A stretch of DNA of 5,164 nt from Planctomycetota bacterium (GCA_030018555.1 JASEHY010000114.1:1-5164), one strand, 5' to 3'; counted from the first letter of the stretch, positions 1-4,956 are shown. The notes: a model not told the origin generated them from the letters alone. A program made the numbers and translations.

Positions 1-17
1 CTTATATTATAAGGGTT

Positions 18-215
18 TTACGGCAATCCGCTACTTTTTTTGTGAATAATCCGGGCTAAAGGACTAAAATATTTCTGGTAGATTTCCTCTAAGACCTGCC
101 ACGGTACTAAACTACTCAATTTAATCCACCGATTCTCAAGATTTAGTTTCCCACCATAAGGCAGTATTTCTTTGAATAAGTTACCTGTAAAATGGTCTTT
201 AGTTTGGTATGACAT
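18..215 (-). pseudogene. Decayed IS5-like (DUF772) transposase, N-terminal fragment
   Basis: The 65 codons read as the N-terminus of a DDE transposase of the IS5-like/DUF772 type. The stretch GGKLNLENRWIKLSSLVPW (residues 21-39) followed by EEIYQKYF matches the usual 'KLNPENRWVKLA-LIPW-EEKYA' opening that I know from this family, whose full proteins are several hundred residues long. The start at 215 is well placed: AGGAG lies at 221-225 with a 5-base spacer, and a good promoter lies upstream at 303-330. The frame stops with TAA at 18-20, just after SSGLP, where the family normally continues with a KPLR-like segment. Reading one base over gives V-K-P-L before another TAA at about 6-8, so a single-base frameshift plus further decay is likely. 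The catalytic domain would lie beyond the window edge, so I cannot tell whether the rest of the element remains. The family name is from motif memory. Confidence 0.72.
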
Positions 216-220
216 ATGGT

Positions 221-225
221 CTCCT
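221..225 (-). promoter_or_regulatory. Ribosome binding site of the transposase fragment
   Basis: AGGAG, read on the minus strand, lies 5 bases before the ATG at 215. It fixes the start of the fragment and suggests that the 5' end of the element is still intact. Confidence 0.7.
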
Positions 226-236
226 TTTCAGTTGGA

Positions 237-282
237 AAAGTGCAAGGGTTTTATGTGCTTTTGCTATTTTTCCTTGCATTTT
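237..282. repeat. Inverted repeat in the transposase leader
   Basis: TGCAAGG (241-247) is matched by CCTTGCA (272-278), a perfect 7-bp inverted repeat with a 24-base loop. Pairing continues outside with three A-T pairs (237-239 with 280-282) after one non-Watson-Crick position. It lies in the leader between the putative transposase promoter and its start codon, so it would form a hairpin in that mRNA. Insertion sequences often carry such leader hairpins that damp transposase expression from outside reads; that role here is inference. Confidence 0.4.
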
Positions 283-302
283 CTCTCTTAGGAAATGACT
301 AC

Positions 303-330
303 ATCATACCACTTTGTCCTGATATTACAA
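303..330 (-). promoter_or_regulatory. Sigma-70-like promoter of the transposase
   Basis: On the minus strand TTGTAA (325-330) and TATGAT (303-308) are separated by 16 bases. They match the -35 and -10 consensus at four and five of six positions. The promoter points at the transposase fragment and leaves a leader of roughly 80 bases. It lies within 60 bases of the aminotransferase stop codon, so the insertion sequence end probably lies between 331 and 356; its terminal repeat cannot be defined because the other end is outside the window. The rest of the 216-356 gap holds only the leader repeat and no convincing terminator. Confidence 0.5.
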
Positions 331-356
331 TGGTTTTAAGACATATTCTCTATTTT

Positions 357-1427
357 TCAGCAGACCCTAATTATACTCTCCATCGTGGAAAGTAGTTCCC
401 TGAGTTCCTGTGTGGTGGTATCGCCCATATGAGCAATGCGGAAAGTCGTATCTTTGAGTTTGCCATAACCAGCAGATATCATATAGCCAACTTTACCCAA
501 TTCCTCATTGAGTTTGGCAATATTGATATTGCGGGTGTTGTCTGCGGTGGTCATCGTAATAGATTCATAGCCCGGTTCAGTGAATAATCTAAAGTTGTTA
601 TTTCTGACCCAGTCACGACAGATTTGAGCAAGTTCCTTATGTCTGTTGAATCTCTTTTCCAGTCCTTCTTTGAATATCTGGTCTAATTGGTAGTTTAAGG
701 CAAAGAGGTGCGAGACAGATGGCGTGGTCGGGGTCTGGTTCTTGGCGTCAAAGTTGTCAAATTCCAGGAAGTCAAAGTAATATCCACGGTTTTTGACCTG
801 TTTTGCTTTTTCTAAAGCCCGATTGCTGACGGAACAGACGGCAAAGCCCGGGGGTAATGCAAAGCCCTTCTGGGTGCTTGATAAACAGACATCAATGCCC
901 CACTTGTCCACTTCTATTTTCACTCCGCCCATTGAACTTACCGCATCTACTATCAGAAGGACATCAGGATATTTCTTGACCACCTCGGCGATTTCAGACA
1001 ATGGGTTCATCACACCAACAGATGTTTCGTTATGGGTAATAAAAACCGTGTCATAATCGCCTGTTTTTAAGCCGTTATCAACCATCTCTGGCTTGATTGC
1101 CTTGCCTAACGGCACATCAAACTTGTCGGCTTCCTTGCCGTTAGCAACTGAGATGCCGAACCATCTTTCTCCGAATTCACCGCAGACAAAATGTGCGGCT
1201 CTTTTATTAACACAATTACGAACACATGCCTCCATTATGCCGGTGCCTGAAGCGGTAACCAGAAATATCTTGTTTTTAGTATAGAGCAATTGCTGTAGTT
1301 TGGTCTTGACCGCACCGTGCAGGTCAGCATATTCTTTGGTGCGATGCCCTATCATTGGTGTTGCCATTGCGTTTAACACCTCGGGGTAGACCTCTACCGG
1401 ACCCGGGATAAAGAGTTTCTTATGCAT
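357..1427 (-). CDS. Class V aminotransferase, alanine-glyoxylate/serine-pyruvate type
   Basis: A 356-residue PLP-dependent aminotransferase of fold type I, class V, close to the family's usual length and probably cytosolic. Recognisable parts are the N-terminal IPGPVEV (residues 7-13), GHRTKEY (27-33), the cofactor loop ASGTGIMEA (59-67), THNETSVGV (131-139), DAVSSMGG with the cofactor-binding D161, STQKGFALPPG with the Schiff-base lysine K187, and TFRIAHMG (328-335), whose R330 should bind the substrate carboxylate. Such enzymes move amino groups between serine, alanine or glycine and glyoxylate, pyruvate or hydroxypyruvate. Next to serA, it may instead act on phosphohydroxypyruvate in place of SerC; that is inference. 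The ATG at 1427 is chosen because AAAGGAG ends 6 bases before it; a GTG 11 codons upstream has no such site and would begin inside the palindromic element. It is the last gene of the operon and is separated from the DUF1015 gene by 108 bases. Confidence 0.93.
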   Translation of the reverse strand: MHKKLFIPGPVEVYPEVLNAMATPMIGHRTKEYADLHGAVKTKLQQLLYTKNKIFLVTASGTGIMEACVRNCVNKRAAHFVCGEFGERWFGISVANGKEADKFDVPLGKAIKPEMVDNGLKTGDYDTVFITHNETSVGVMNPLSEIAEVVKKYPDVLLIVDAVSSMGGVKIEVDKWGIDVCLSSTQKGFALPPGFAVCSVSNRALEKAKQVKNRGYYFDFLEFDNFDAKNQTPTTPSVSHLFALNYQLDQIFKEGLEKRFNRHKELAQICRDWVRNNNFRLFTEPGYESITMTTADNTRNINIAKLNEELGKVGYMISAGYGKLKDTTFRIAHMGDTTTQELRELLSTMESIIRVC

Positions 1428-1433
1428 AGCATT

Positions 1434-1440
1434 CTCCTTT
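1434..1440 (-). promoter_or_regulatory. Ribosome binding site deciding the aminotransferase start
   Basis: AAAGGAG on the minus strand lies 6 bases before the ATG at 1427 and only 4 bases from the end of the palindromic element at 1445. It argues against the upstream in-frame GTG at 1460. Confidence 0.75.
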
Positions 1441-1444
1441 CTTG

Positions 1445-1516
1445 TTAGCCACAAAGACACAAAGGAAATAATATTGTAGGGGCCCCTACTTTGCGACCTT
1501 TACGCCTTTGCGGTAA
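1445..1516. repeat. Intergenic palindromic element between the DUF1015 and aminotransferase genes
   Basis: Two 20-base arms (1445-1465, with one extra base, and 1497-1516) form an imperfect inverted repeat built from CACAAAG/CTTTGCG-like units. Sixteen of 20 positions match and the other four are transitions. On the minus strand, which is the operon mRNA sense, all four become G-U wobbles, giving a 20-pair stem with a single bulge. Between the arms lies a perfect 14-bp palindrome, GTAGGGGCCCCTAC (1476-1489). The element fills most of the 108-base gap and ends just before the aminotransferase ribosome binding site. There is no run of T after the stem on the minus strand, so a classical terminator is unlikely. 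I recall similar CACAAAGACACAAAG/CTTTGCG sequences as dispersed non-coding repeats in other bacterial genomes, but could not check this. Confidence 0.65.
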
Positions 1517-1535
1517 AAAGGTCTATTTTCCTTAA

Positions 1536-3017
1536 CTACTTAAAGTTTATTTTACTAATTACGATACCGCTGAGTAGTTTCGGGTAGAAATCGGTAGATT
1601 TCTGGGGCATTCGTTCGCCACCTATAGAAACCTTTTGCACTTCTTCAATTTTAGTAGGATTGAGCAAGAAAGCCATCTGGTAAGGGCTGTTTTTCCCTAT
1701 CCCGCTAAGGCGGGATGGGTAAGGAAGGATATTGTTTTGCCCCATAATGATATTGTCAATCGCCTCGTCTCCAGAGCGGACATAATTGACCTTTTCCTCT
1801 TGGGCAATCTCTTCTTTAGTAATACCCAATAATTTCTCCAGAATCAAGGAGTGTAATATGGTTACATCCAATCTTTTCCAGGGATGAGAGTGCTTCTCGT
1901 TCTTGAACACTCTATCCATTATTTTCTCGTCTTTGAGGGTGAGAAGGATATGTTTTTTTACTCCTCTGAGAGCGACGCCGAAGGCATGTGCGGTGATGCC
2001 TGTCATTTTGAGGTCTTCCAGCATATCAATACGGGCATTCTTTTCCTCAGCAGGAGTGCGAAAAGGGTACTCGTTCAGCCAGAAATACGGTTCTATCTTA
2101 TTGATAAATTGCTTGAGTGATAAATTCTTCAGCCCAAAAACAAGCCGATGCGTTGGTAGAATCGTTAATCCCTTATCATCCATATTGACAAAGGTCATCA
2201 TTCTGTTCTCATAGGATTCGTTACCGATGCATTCTAATCCTAATGCACGCATCTCATTACGGTAATTGAGAGCGGTTTCGTAACGATGATGCCCATCAGC
2301 AATGAAAACATCCCTTTTTCTCATCGTATTCTGAACCGTTTTAATTATTTTGGGGTCTGTTACTTTCCAGAGTTTATGGGTTACGCCATATTCATCTGTT
2401 AATTTGATATCAGGTTCTCTTCTGGTTGTAACCTTATCCAAGGCGGAATTGATAACAAGTTGCTGGTCAGAATAGAGCATAAAGATTTGGCCTGTTGAGC
2501 CACCTGTTGCACGCATCAGGTTGAGCCGGTCCATTTTAGGTTTGAGTAATGTTCTTTCGTGAGGATGAACTCCCCCTTTACCGAAATCAACCAGTCGCAT
2601 CAGGGCAATAAAACCCCTTCTTGTTTCCACCCTATTCTCTCTATCTCCCTGCACAGGTTCGCTACGCTCACTGCAAGGAGGTGAGAGATATTCCTGATAA
2701 TAGCCGTAGATTGCCCGTTTGTTGTCCCTGACGAGTATTTTCTTCTTCAGCCAGTTGTTGAGATACTCATTTGCTCTGGTATATTTATTATTGGAGTCGT
2801 TATCGCCCTTACAGTCTTTACCTTTGGTAACTCTGATTATATTATAGGGATGTCTTTTGTAGTATGCTTCTTGCATCTGGGAGGTAATCTTATCGTAGGG
2901 CTGGGTCAGGACTAAATTGTGGTCTTTCCCGCCTGACCGGACGCCAGGTCGGGCAGGTATCTTACCGAGTCGGGATTTGTTATAAAATATTCCATAAAAC
3001 GGCAGGACATCAGTCAT
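1536..3017 (-). CDS. DUF1015 family protein with DGHHR motif, putative serine-kinase-like
   Basis: A 493-residue soluble protein that I recognise as DUF1015 (PF06245). The family landmarks are present in order: the N-terminal LPFYGIFYN (5-13), TQPYDKIT (38-45), the HPYNIIRV stretch (56-63), RRGFIALMRL (133-142), HPHERTL-KP--DRLNLMRAT (151-171), QIFMLYSD (177-184), VFIADGHHRYETALNYR (237-253), FVNMDDKGLTILPTHRLV (276-293) and the C-terminal GGERMPQKSTDFYPKLLSGIVI (466-487). No signal peptide or membrane segment is apparent. D241-G-H-H-R245 resembles the motif of ParB/sulfiredoxin-fold free serine kinases as I remember it, and the position between serA and a serine-type aminotransferase suggests serine metabolism; no activity can be read from the sequence. 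The protein is longer than usual because three GC-rich palindromes add residues at about 21-30, 113-127 and 432-441. The ATG at 3017 follows GGAGAAGAAGAG (GGAG at 3026-3029, 8-base spacer) and lies 13 bases after the STAS gene. Confidence 0.92.
   Translation of the reverse strand: MTDVLPFYGIFYNKSRLGKIPARPGVRSGGKDHNLVLTQPYDKITSQMQEAYYKRHPYNIIRVTKGKDCKGDNDSNNKYTRANEYLNNWLKKKILVRDNKRAIYGYYQEYLSPPCSERSEPVQGDRENRVETRRGFIALMRLVDFGKGGVHPHERTLLKPKMDRLNLMRATGGSTGQIFMLYSDQQLVINSALDKVTTRREPDIKLTDEYGVTHKLWKVTDPKIIKTVQNTMRKRDVFIADGHHRYETALNYRNEMRALGLECIGNESYENRMMTFVNMDDKGLTILPTHRLVFGLKNLSLKQFINKIEPYFWLNEYPFRTPAEEKNARIDMLEDLKMTGITAHAFGVALRGVKKHILLTLKDEKIMDRVFKNEKHSHPWKRLDVTILHSLILEKLLGITKEEIAQEEKVNYVRSGDEAIDNIIMGQNNILPYPSRLSGIGKNSPYQMAFLLNPTKIEEVQKVSIGGERMPQKSTDFYPKLLSGIVISKINFK
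1696..1719. repeat. In-frame palindrome C within the DUF1015 gene
   Basis: ATCCCGC (1699-1705) and GCGGGAT (1710-1716) form a perfect 7-bp stem with a TAAG loop. It extends to 10 bp (1696-1719) with one non-Watson-Crick position. The 24 bases are about two thirds G+C in an AT-rich gene. They encode roughly YPSRLSGI within residues 432-441, just before YQMAFLLNP, where I expect DUF1015 proteins to pass directly into that motif. Confidence 0.65.
2638..2688. repeat. In-frame palindrome B within the DUF1015 gene
   Basis: CTCCCTGCA (2645-2653) pairs with TGCAAGGAG (2672-2680) over 9 positions with one mismatch. Beyond a single bulge, a further stem (2638-2644 with 2681-2688) extends the hairpin to 51 bases. 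The loop contains the near-palindrome GTTCGCTACGCTCAC. On the coding strand it yields PPCSERSEPVQGD (113-125). The family pattern I know would pass from YYQEYL almost directly to the ETRRGFIALMRL segment. SERSE-type peptides from GTGAGCGTAGCGAAC repeats are familiar to me from other genomes; this is recall, not a search. Confidence 0.72.
2928..2957. repeat. In-frame palindrome A within the DUF1015 gene
   Basis: An 11-position stem (2928-2938 with 2947-2957) with one C-A mismatch and one T-G wobble closes on an 8-base loop that can itself pair (GG with CC). Twenty-four of 30 bases are G or C, against an AT-rich surround. The element is exactly ten codons in register, residues 21-30 (PARPGVRSGG). 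It splits the N-terminal segment between FYNKSRLG and LVLTQPYD, which is normally a short linker in this family. Confidence 0.72.
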
Positions 3018-3030
3018 CTCTTCTTCTCCA

Positions 3031-3390
3031 TTAATGACTCAGATTCTTTAATTCTCGCACACCTTCCTCTAAATTAGCAGTAATACTGAAGAATGTTGCG
3101 AGCTTGAAGAGTTTGAATACCTCATTGACATTTTCCTGCGGGTGTATAAAGACGATGTTGCCTTTATGCTCCTCAAGGGTATCCAATAAAGATATAAAAA
3201 GCCCTACGCCAGCACTGCCCAGATAAGTGAGTTCTGAAAGGTCAACCACGAAATTCCAGATATTTTGAGAGAAGAAATTATAAAATGTCTCGGAGAGTAT
3301 TCCTGCGGTTTGGTTATCCAGAACTCCTTTAAGGGCGATAAGATAAATATGCTCATCTAACTTTTTAGTGGTAATCTGGAGTTCGGGCAT
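3031..3390 (-). CDS. STAS-domain anti-sigma-factor antagonist
   Basis: A single STAS domain of 119 residues, the usual size of SpoIIAA/RsbV-like proteins. The order is an N-terminal strand region (ITTKKLDEHIYLIALKGVLD, 6-25), NFVVDLSELTYLGSAGVGLFISLLDTLEEHKGNIVFI (46-82), then the C-terminal helix region. S59 in LGSAGVG sits where the phosphorylated serine of the family lies; the preceding residue is Gly where many members have Asp (DSSG). Family members switch a partner kinase/anti-sigma factor off, or regulate sensory complexes, through phosphorylation at this serine. No RsbW-like kinase, PP2C phosphatase or sigma factor lies in the window, so its partner is unknown. It begins 2 bases after the serA stop with only a weak purine-rich site, implying translational coupling. 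Its place in a serine operon is unusual. Confidence 0.93.
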   Translation of the reverse strand: MPELQITTKKLDEHIYLIALKGVLDNQTAGILSETFYNFFSQNIWNFVVDLSELTYLGSAGVGLFISLLDTLEEHKGNIVFIHPQENVNEVFKLFKLATFFSITANLEEGVRELKNLSH

Positions 3391-3392
3391 AG

Positions 3393-4319
3393 TTATTTCT
3401 TAGCAAAGGCAATAAGTTTCTCAGCGACCGCATCACCGACCCTGCCCTGTCCTTCAACAGAAGAGGCACCGAGATGTGGCACAAGTAATATCTTTTCCCC
3501 CACACTGACAAGTGGATTGTCAGGCAAAATCGGTTCTTTCTCAAATACATCTACCGCTGCGCCGGCAATGGTGCCTGATTTTATTGCCTCAGATAGGGCT
3601 TTCTCATCAATCAAGCCACCCCTTGCGCAGTTAATAATATAAACCGTTTTCTTCATCTTAGCCAGAGATGATTGGTTAATCATATTCTTATTTTCCTGTG
3701 TATAGGGTAGATGTAACGAGATATAATCGCTCTGGACGTAGATTTCATCAAGAGAGGAAACCATTTTTATTCCTGCATTGGTAATATGGGATGGAATCGG
3801 GTTAAGATAGGGGTCATAACCGACAACGGTCATTCCTAATGCAATCGCTCTTTTAGCGACCTCAAAGCCAATCCTGCCGACGCCGATAAGTCCTAATGTC
3901 TTCTTATATAGTTCACTGCCTTCTAATCTTTTCTTTTCCCACCTGCCCTGTTTCATAGTGCTATCAGCAATGGTGAGTTTTCTGGCAAGGGCAAACATCA
4001 TTCCGATAGTTAGTTCAGCCACAGAGATGGAAGACGCTTCAGGGGTATTATCCACACGAATATTGGCATTTCTGGCTGCCTCGGCGTCAATATTATCCAT
4101 CCCTACACCGCCGCGGACAATAAGTTTTAGACGCTTTCCTTTTTCAATCACCTCTTTAGTAACCTTTGTTGCACTGCGAACCACCAATACATCGTAATCA
4201 CCGACCACATTCAGCAAATCCTGTGGAGAGATGCCTGCTTTATCATCAACATTTAGACCGTTTTTACGCATCTTTTCTATTGCAGTATTCTCAATCTTAT
4301 CGCAGACAAGCACTTTCAT
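3393..4319 (-). CDS. serA: D-3-phosphoglycerate dehydrogenase, short form
   Basis: A 308-residue NAD-dependent D-2-hydroxyacid dehydrogenase that most resembles 3-phosphoglycerate dehydrogenase, the first committed step of serine synthesis. Visible are RGGVGMDNID (69-78), the nucleotide-binding GVGRIG (146-151) with D169 at the end of the next strand, NCARGGLIDE with catalytic R233, DVFEKEP with catalytic E262, and PHLGASS with catalytic H282. It ends right after the substrate domain, so the C-terminal ASB and ACT domains that give serine feedback inhibition in longer SerA proteins are absent (type III architecture). The ATG at 4319 is preferred over the GTG two codons upstream, because AGGTG at 4325-4329 is then spaced 5 bases away; the nrdR stop codon TAG overlaps that site. 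Another hydroxyacid dehydrogenase activity, such as hydroxypyruvate or glyoxylate reduction, is possible, but the downstream serine-type aminotransferase favours SerA. Confidence 0.9.
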   Translation of the reverse strand: MKVLVCDKIENTAIEKMRKNGLNVDDKAGISPQDLLNVVGDYDVLVVRSATKVTKEVIEKGKRLKLIVRGGVGMDNIDAEAARNANIRVDNTPEASSISVAELTIGMMFALARKLTIADSTMKQGRWEKKRLEGSELYKKTLGLIGVGRIGFEVAKRAIALGMTVVGYDPYLNPIPSHITNAGIKMVSSLDEIYVQSDYISLHLPYTQENKNMINQSSLAKMKKTVYIINCARGGLIDEKALSEAIKSGTIAGAAVDVFEKEPILPDNPLVSVGEKILLVPHLGASSVEGQGRVGDAVAEKLIAFAKK

Positions 4320-4327
4320 AAACACAC

Positions 4328-4783
4328 CTACACTTTCTTATGCACATTTTTTAATTCCCGCATAAAGTGGTTGACATCCTTGAATTCTCTATATACTGAG
4401 GCGAATCTGACATAAGCAACCTGGTCAAGAGTTTTAAGTTCTTTCAGCACTATTTCACCGATTTCTCTTGATGGCACTTCACGGTCAAATTTGTCGTAGA
4501 TAATCTTTTCCATCCTTGATAGGACTTCGTTAAGTTTTTCCATAGAGATGTTTCTTTTTACGCAGGCTCTGACCAGTCCATCAAGAATTTTCCGAGAATT
4601 GAATGGTTGACGTGAACCATCTTTTTTGCGGACTTTTAATGACACCTCTTTTCTTTGTTCATAAGTAGTATATCGCCGTGAACAGGAGGGGCATTCTCGC
4701 CTTCGTCTGATAGTGAAGCCATTATCACACGAGCGCGAGTCTATTACTTCATCTGTCTCTTTTTTACAATAAGGACAACGCAT
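4328..4783 (-). CDS. nrdR: Transcriptional repressor NrdR
   Basis: A 151-residue protein of the standard NrdR length. An N-terminal zinc ribbon has C3, C6, C31 and C34 (MRCPYC and CPSC), with the RRRRECPSC-RRYTTYE signature at 27-42, followed by an ATP-cone domain at about 49-139 (VRKKDGSRQPFNSRKI onward). NrdR senses ATP/dATP and represses ribonucleotide reductase genes at paired NrdR boxes; no such gene is in this window. The start is the ATG at 4783: the longer in-frame reading that begins with TTG at 4840 starts inside the -35 hexamer of the promoter and adds 19 residues foreign to the family. The ribosome binding site is weak and the leader is about 20 bases. It is the first gene of the operon, 8 bases ahead of serA. 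In many bacteria nrdR neighbours glyA, so a serine gene next to it fits a one-carbon/nucleotide setting. Confidence 0.97.
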   Translation of the reverse strand: MRCPYCKKETDEVIDSRSCDNGFTIRRRRECPSCSRRYTTYEQRKEVSLKVRKKDGSRQPFNSRKILDGLVRACVKRNISMEKLNEVLSRMEKIIYDKFDREVPSREIGEIVLKELKTLDQVAYVRFASVYREFKDVNHFMRELKNVHKKV

Positions 4784-4827
4784 ATTTGTATCTTTATCGT
4801 CAATTATCTTATATAAAACAAATATGC
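4780..4827. promoter_or_regulatory. Perfect 10-bp inverted repeat across the nrdR promoter and start
   Basis: GCATATTTGT (4780-4789) and ACAAATATGC (4818-4827) are exact inverted copies separated by 28 bases. The right arm fills the spacer between the -35 and -10 hexamers; the left arm covers the nrdR start codon. With transcription starting near 4805, only one arm would be in the mRNA, so a DNA operator is more likely than an RNA hairpin. The ACAAATAT half resembles NrdR-box half-sites only loosely, so autoregulation is a guess. Confidence 0.5.
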
Positions 4828-4840
4828 AAGATTTTGTCAA
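4812..4840 (-). promoter_or_regulatory. Sigma-70-like promoter of the nrdR-serA operon
   Basis: On the minus strand a perfect -35 hexamer TTGACA (4835-4840) is followed after exactly 17 bases by TTTATA (4812-4817). Transcription would start near 4805, leaving about 20 bases before the nrdR ATG. This is the only strong promoter seen ahead of the five-gene operon. The next genes follow at gaps of 8, 2 and 13 bases, so they are probably co-transcribed. Confidence 0.72.
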
Positions 4841-4901
4841 TATTTTTAGTTGAAATCTTATGGTAACTATAGTAAATAGGTTTCAAGTTAAACTTCTAAT
4901 C

Positions 4902-4930
4902 TACAACTCGTATTCAGTGGAGATTATACT
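4902..4930 (+). promoter_or_regulatory. Possible promoter of aacS
   Basis: TATACT (4925-4930) is a good -10 match 26 bases before the aacS start. The hexamer 17 bases upstream, TACAAC (4902-4907), is a poor -35, so this promoter would need an activator or another sigma factor. An 8-bp palindrome, ACTATAGT, lies upstream at 4866-4873. The divergent gap (4784-4956) holds nothing else that I can recognise. Confidence 0.28.
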
Positions 4931-4944
4931 ATACAAGACATCAT

Positions 4945-4950
4945 AAGGAG
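4945..4950 (+). promoter_or_regulatory. Ribosome binding site of aacS
   Basis: AAGGAG lies 6 bases before the ATG at 4957, a near-ideal site that fixes the start of the partial gene. Confidence 0.85.
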
Positions 4951-4956
4951 AATATT

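Noticed and set aside
793..1284. Open frames on the plus strand at 793-1056 and 1093-1284
   Set aside because: They lie antisense to well-conserved parts of the aminotransferase, have no family resemblance and are explained as shadows of that gene.
1476..1489. GTAGGGGCCCCTAC as an intrinsic terminator for the DUF1015 gene
   Set aside because: No T-run follows it on the minus strand, and it sits inside a larger palindrome, so it is better described as part of that repeat.
1635..2214. Overlapping plus-strand open frames at 1635-1832, 1884-2120 and 1903-2214
   Set aside because: They are antisense to conserved DUF1015 coding sequence and overlap one another, with no recognisable product.
3365..3550. 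Minus-strand open frame across the serA/STAS junction
   Set aside because: It overlaps the conserved C-terminus of SerA in another frame and looks like no known protein.
3958..4197. Plus-strand open frame of 79 codons
   Set aside because: It is antisense to the conserved N-terminal half of SerA and has no supporting signal.
4776..4832. Canonical 16-bp NrdR boxes at the inverted-repeat arms
   Set aside because: Aligned to the NrdR-box consensus as I know it, both arms mismatch at several core positions; only half-site resemblance remains.
4850..4878. TTGAAA (4850-4855) with a downstream AT-rich -10 as the aacS promoter
   Set aside because: The hexamer at proper spacing (TAAATA) matches the -10 consensus at only about half of its positions, and the better TATAGT at 4868 is spaced only 12 bases away.
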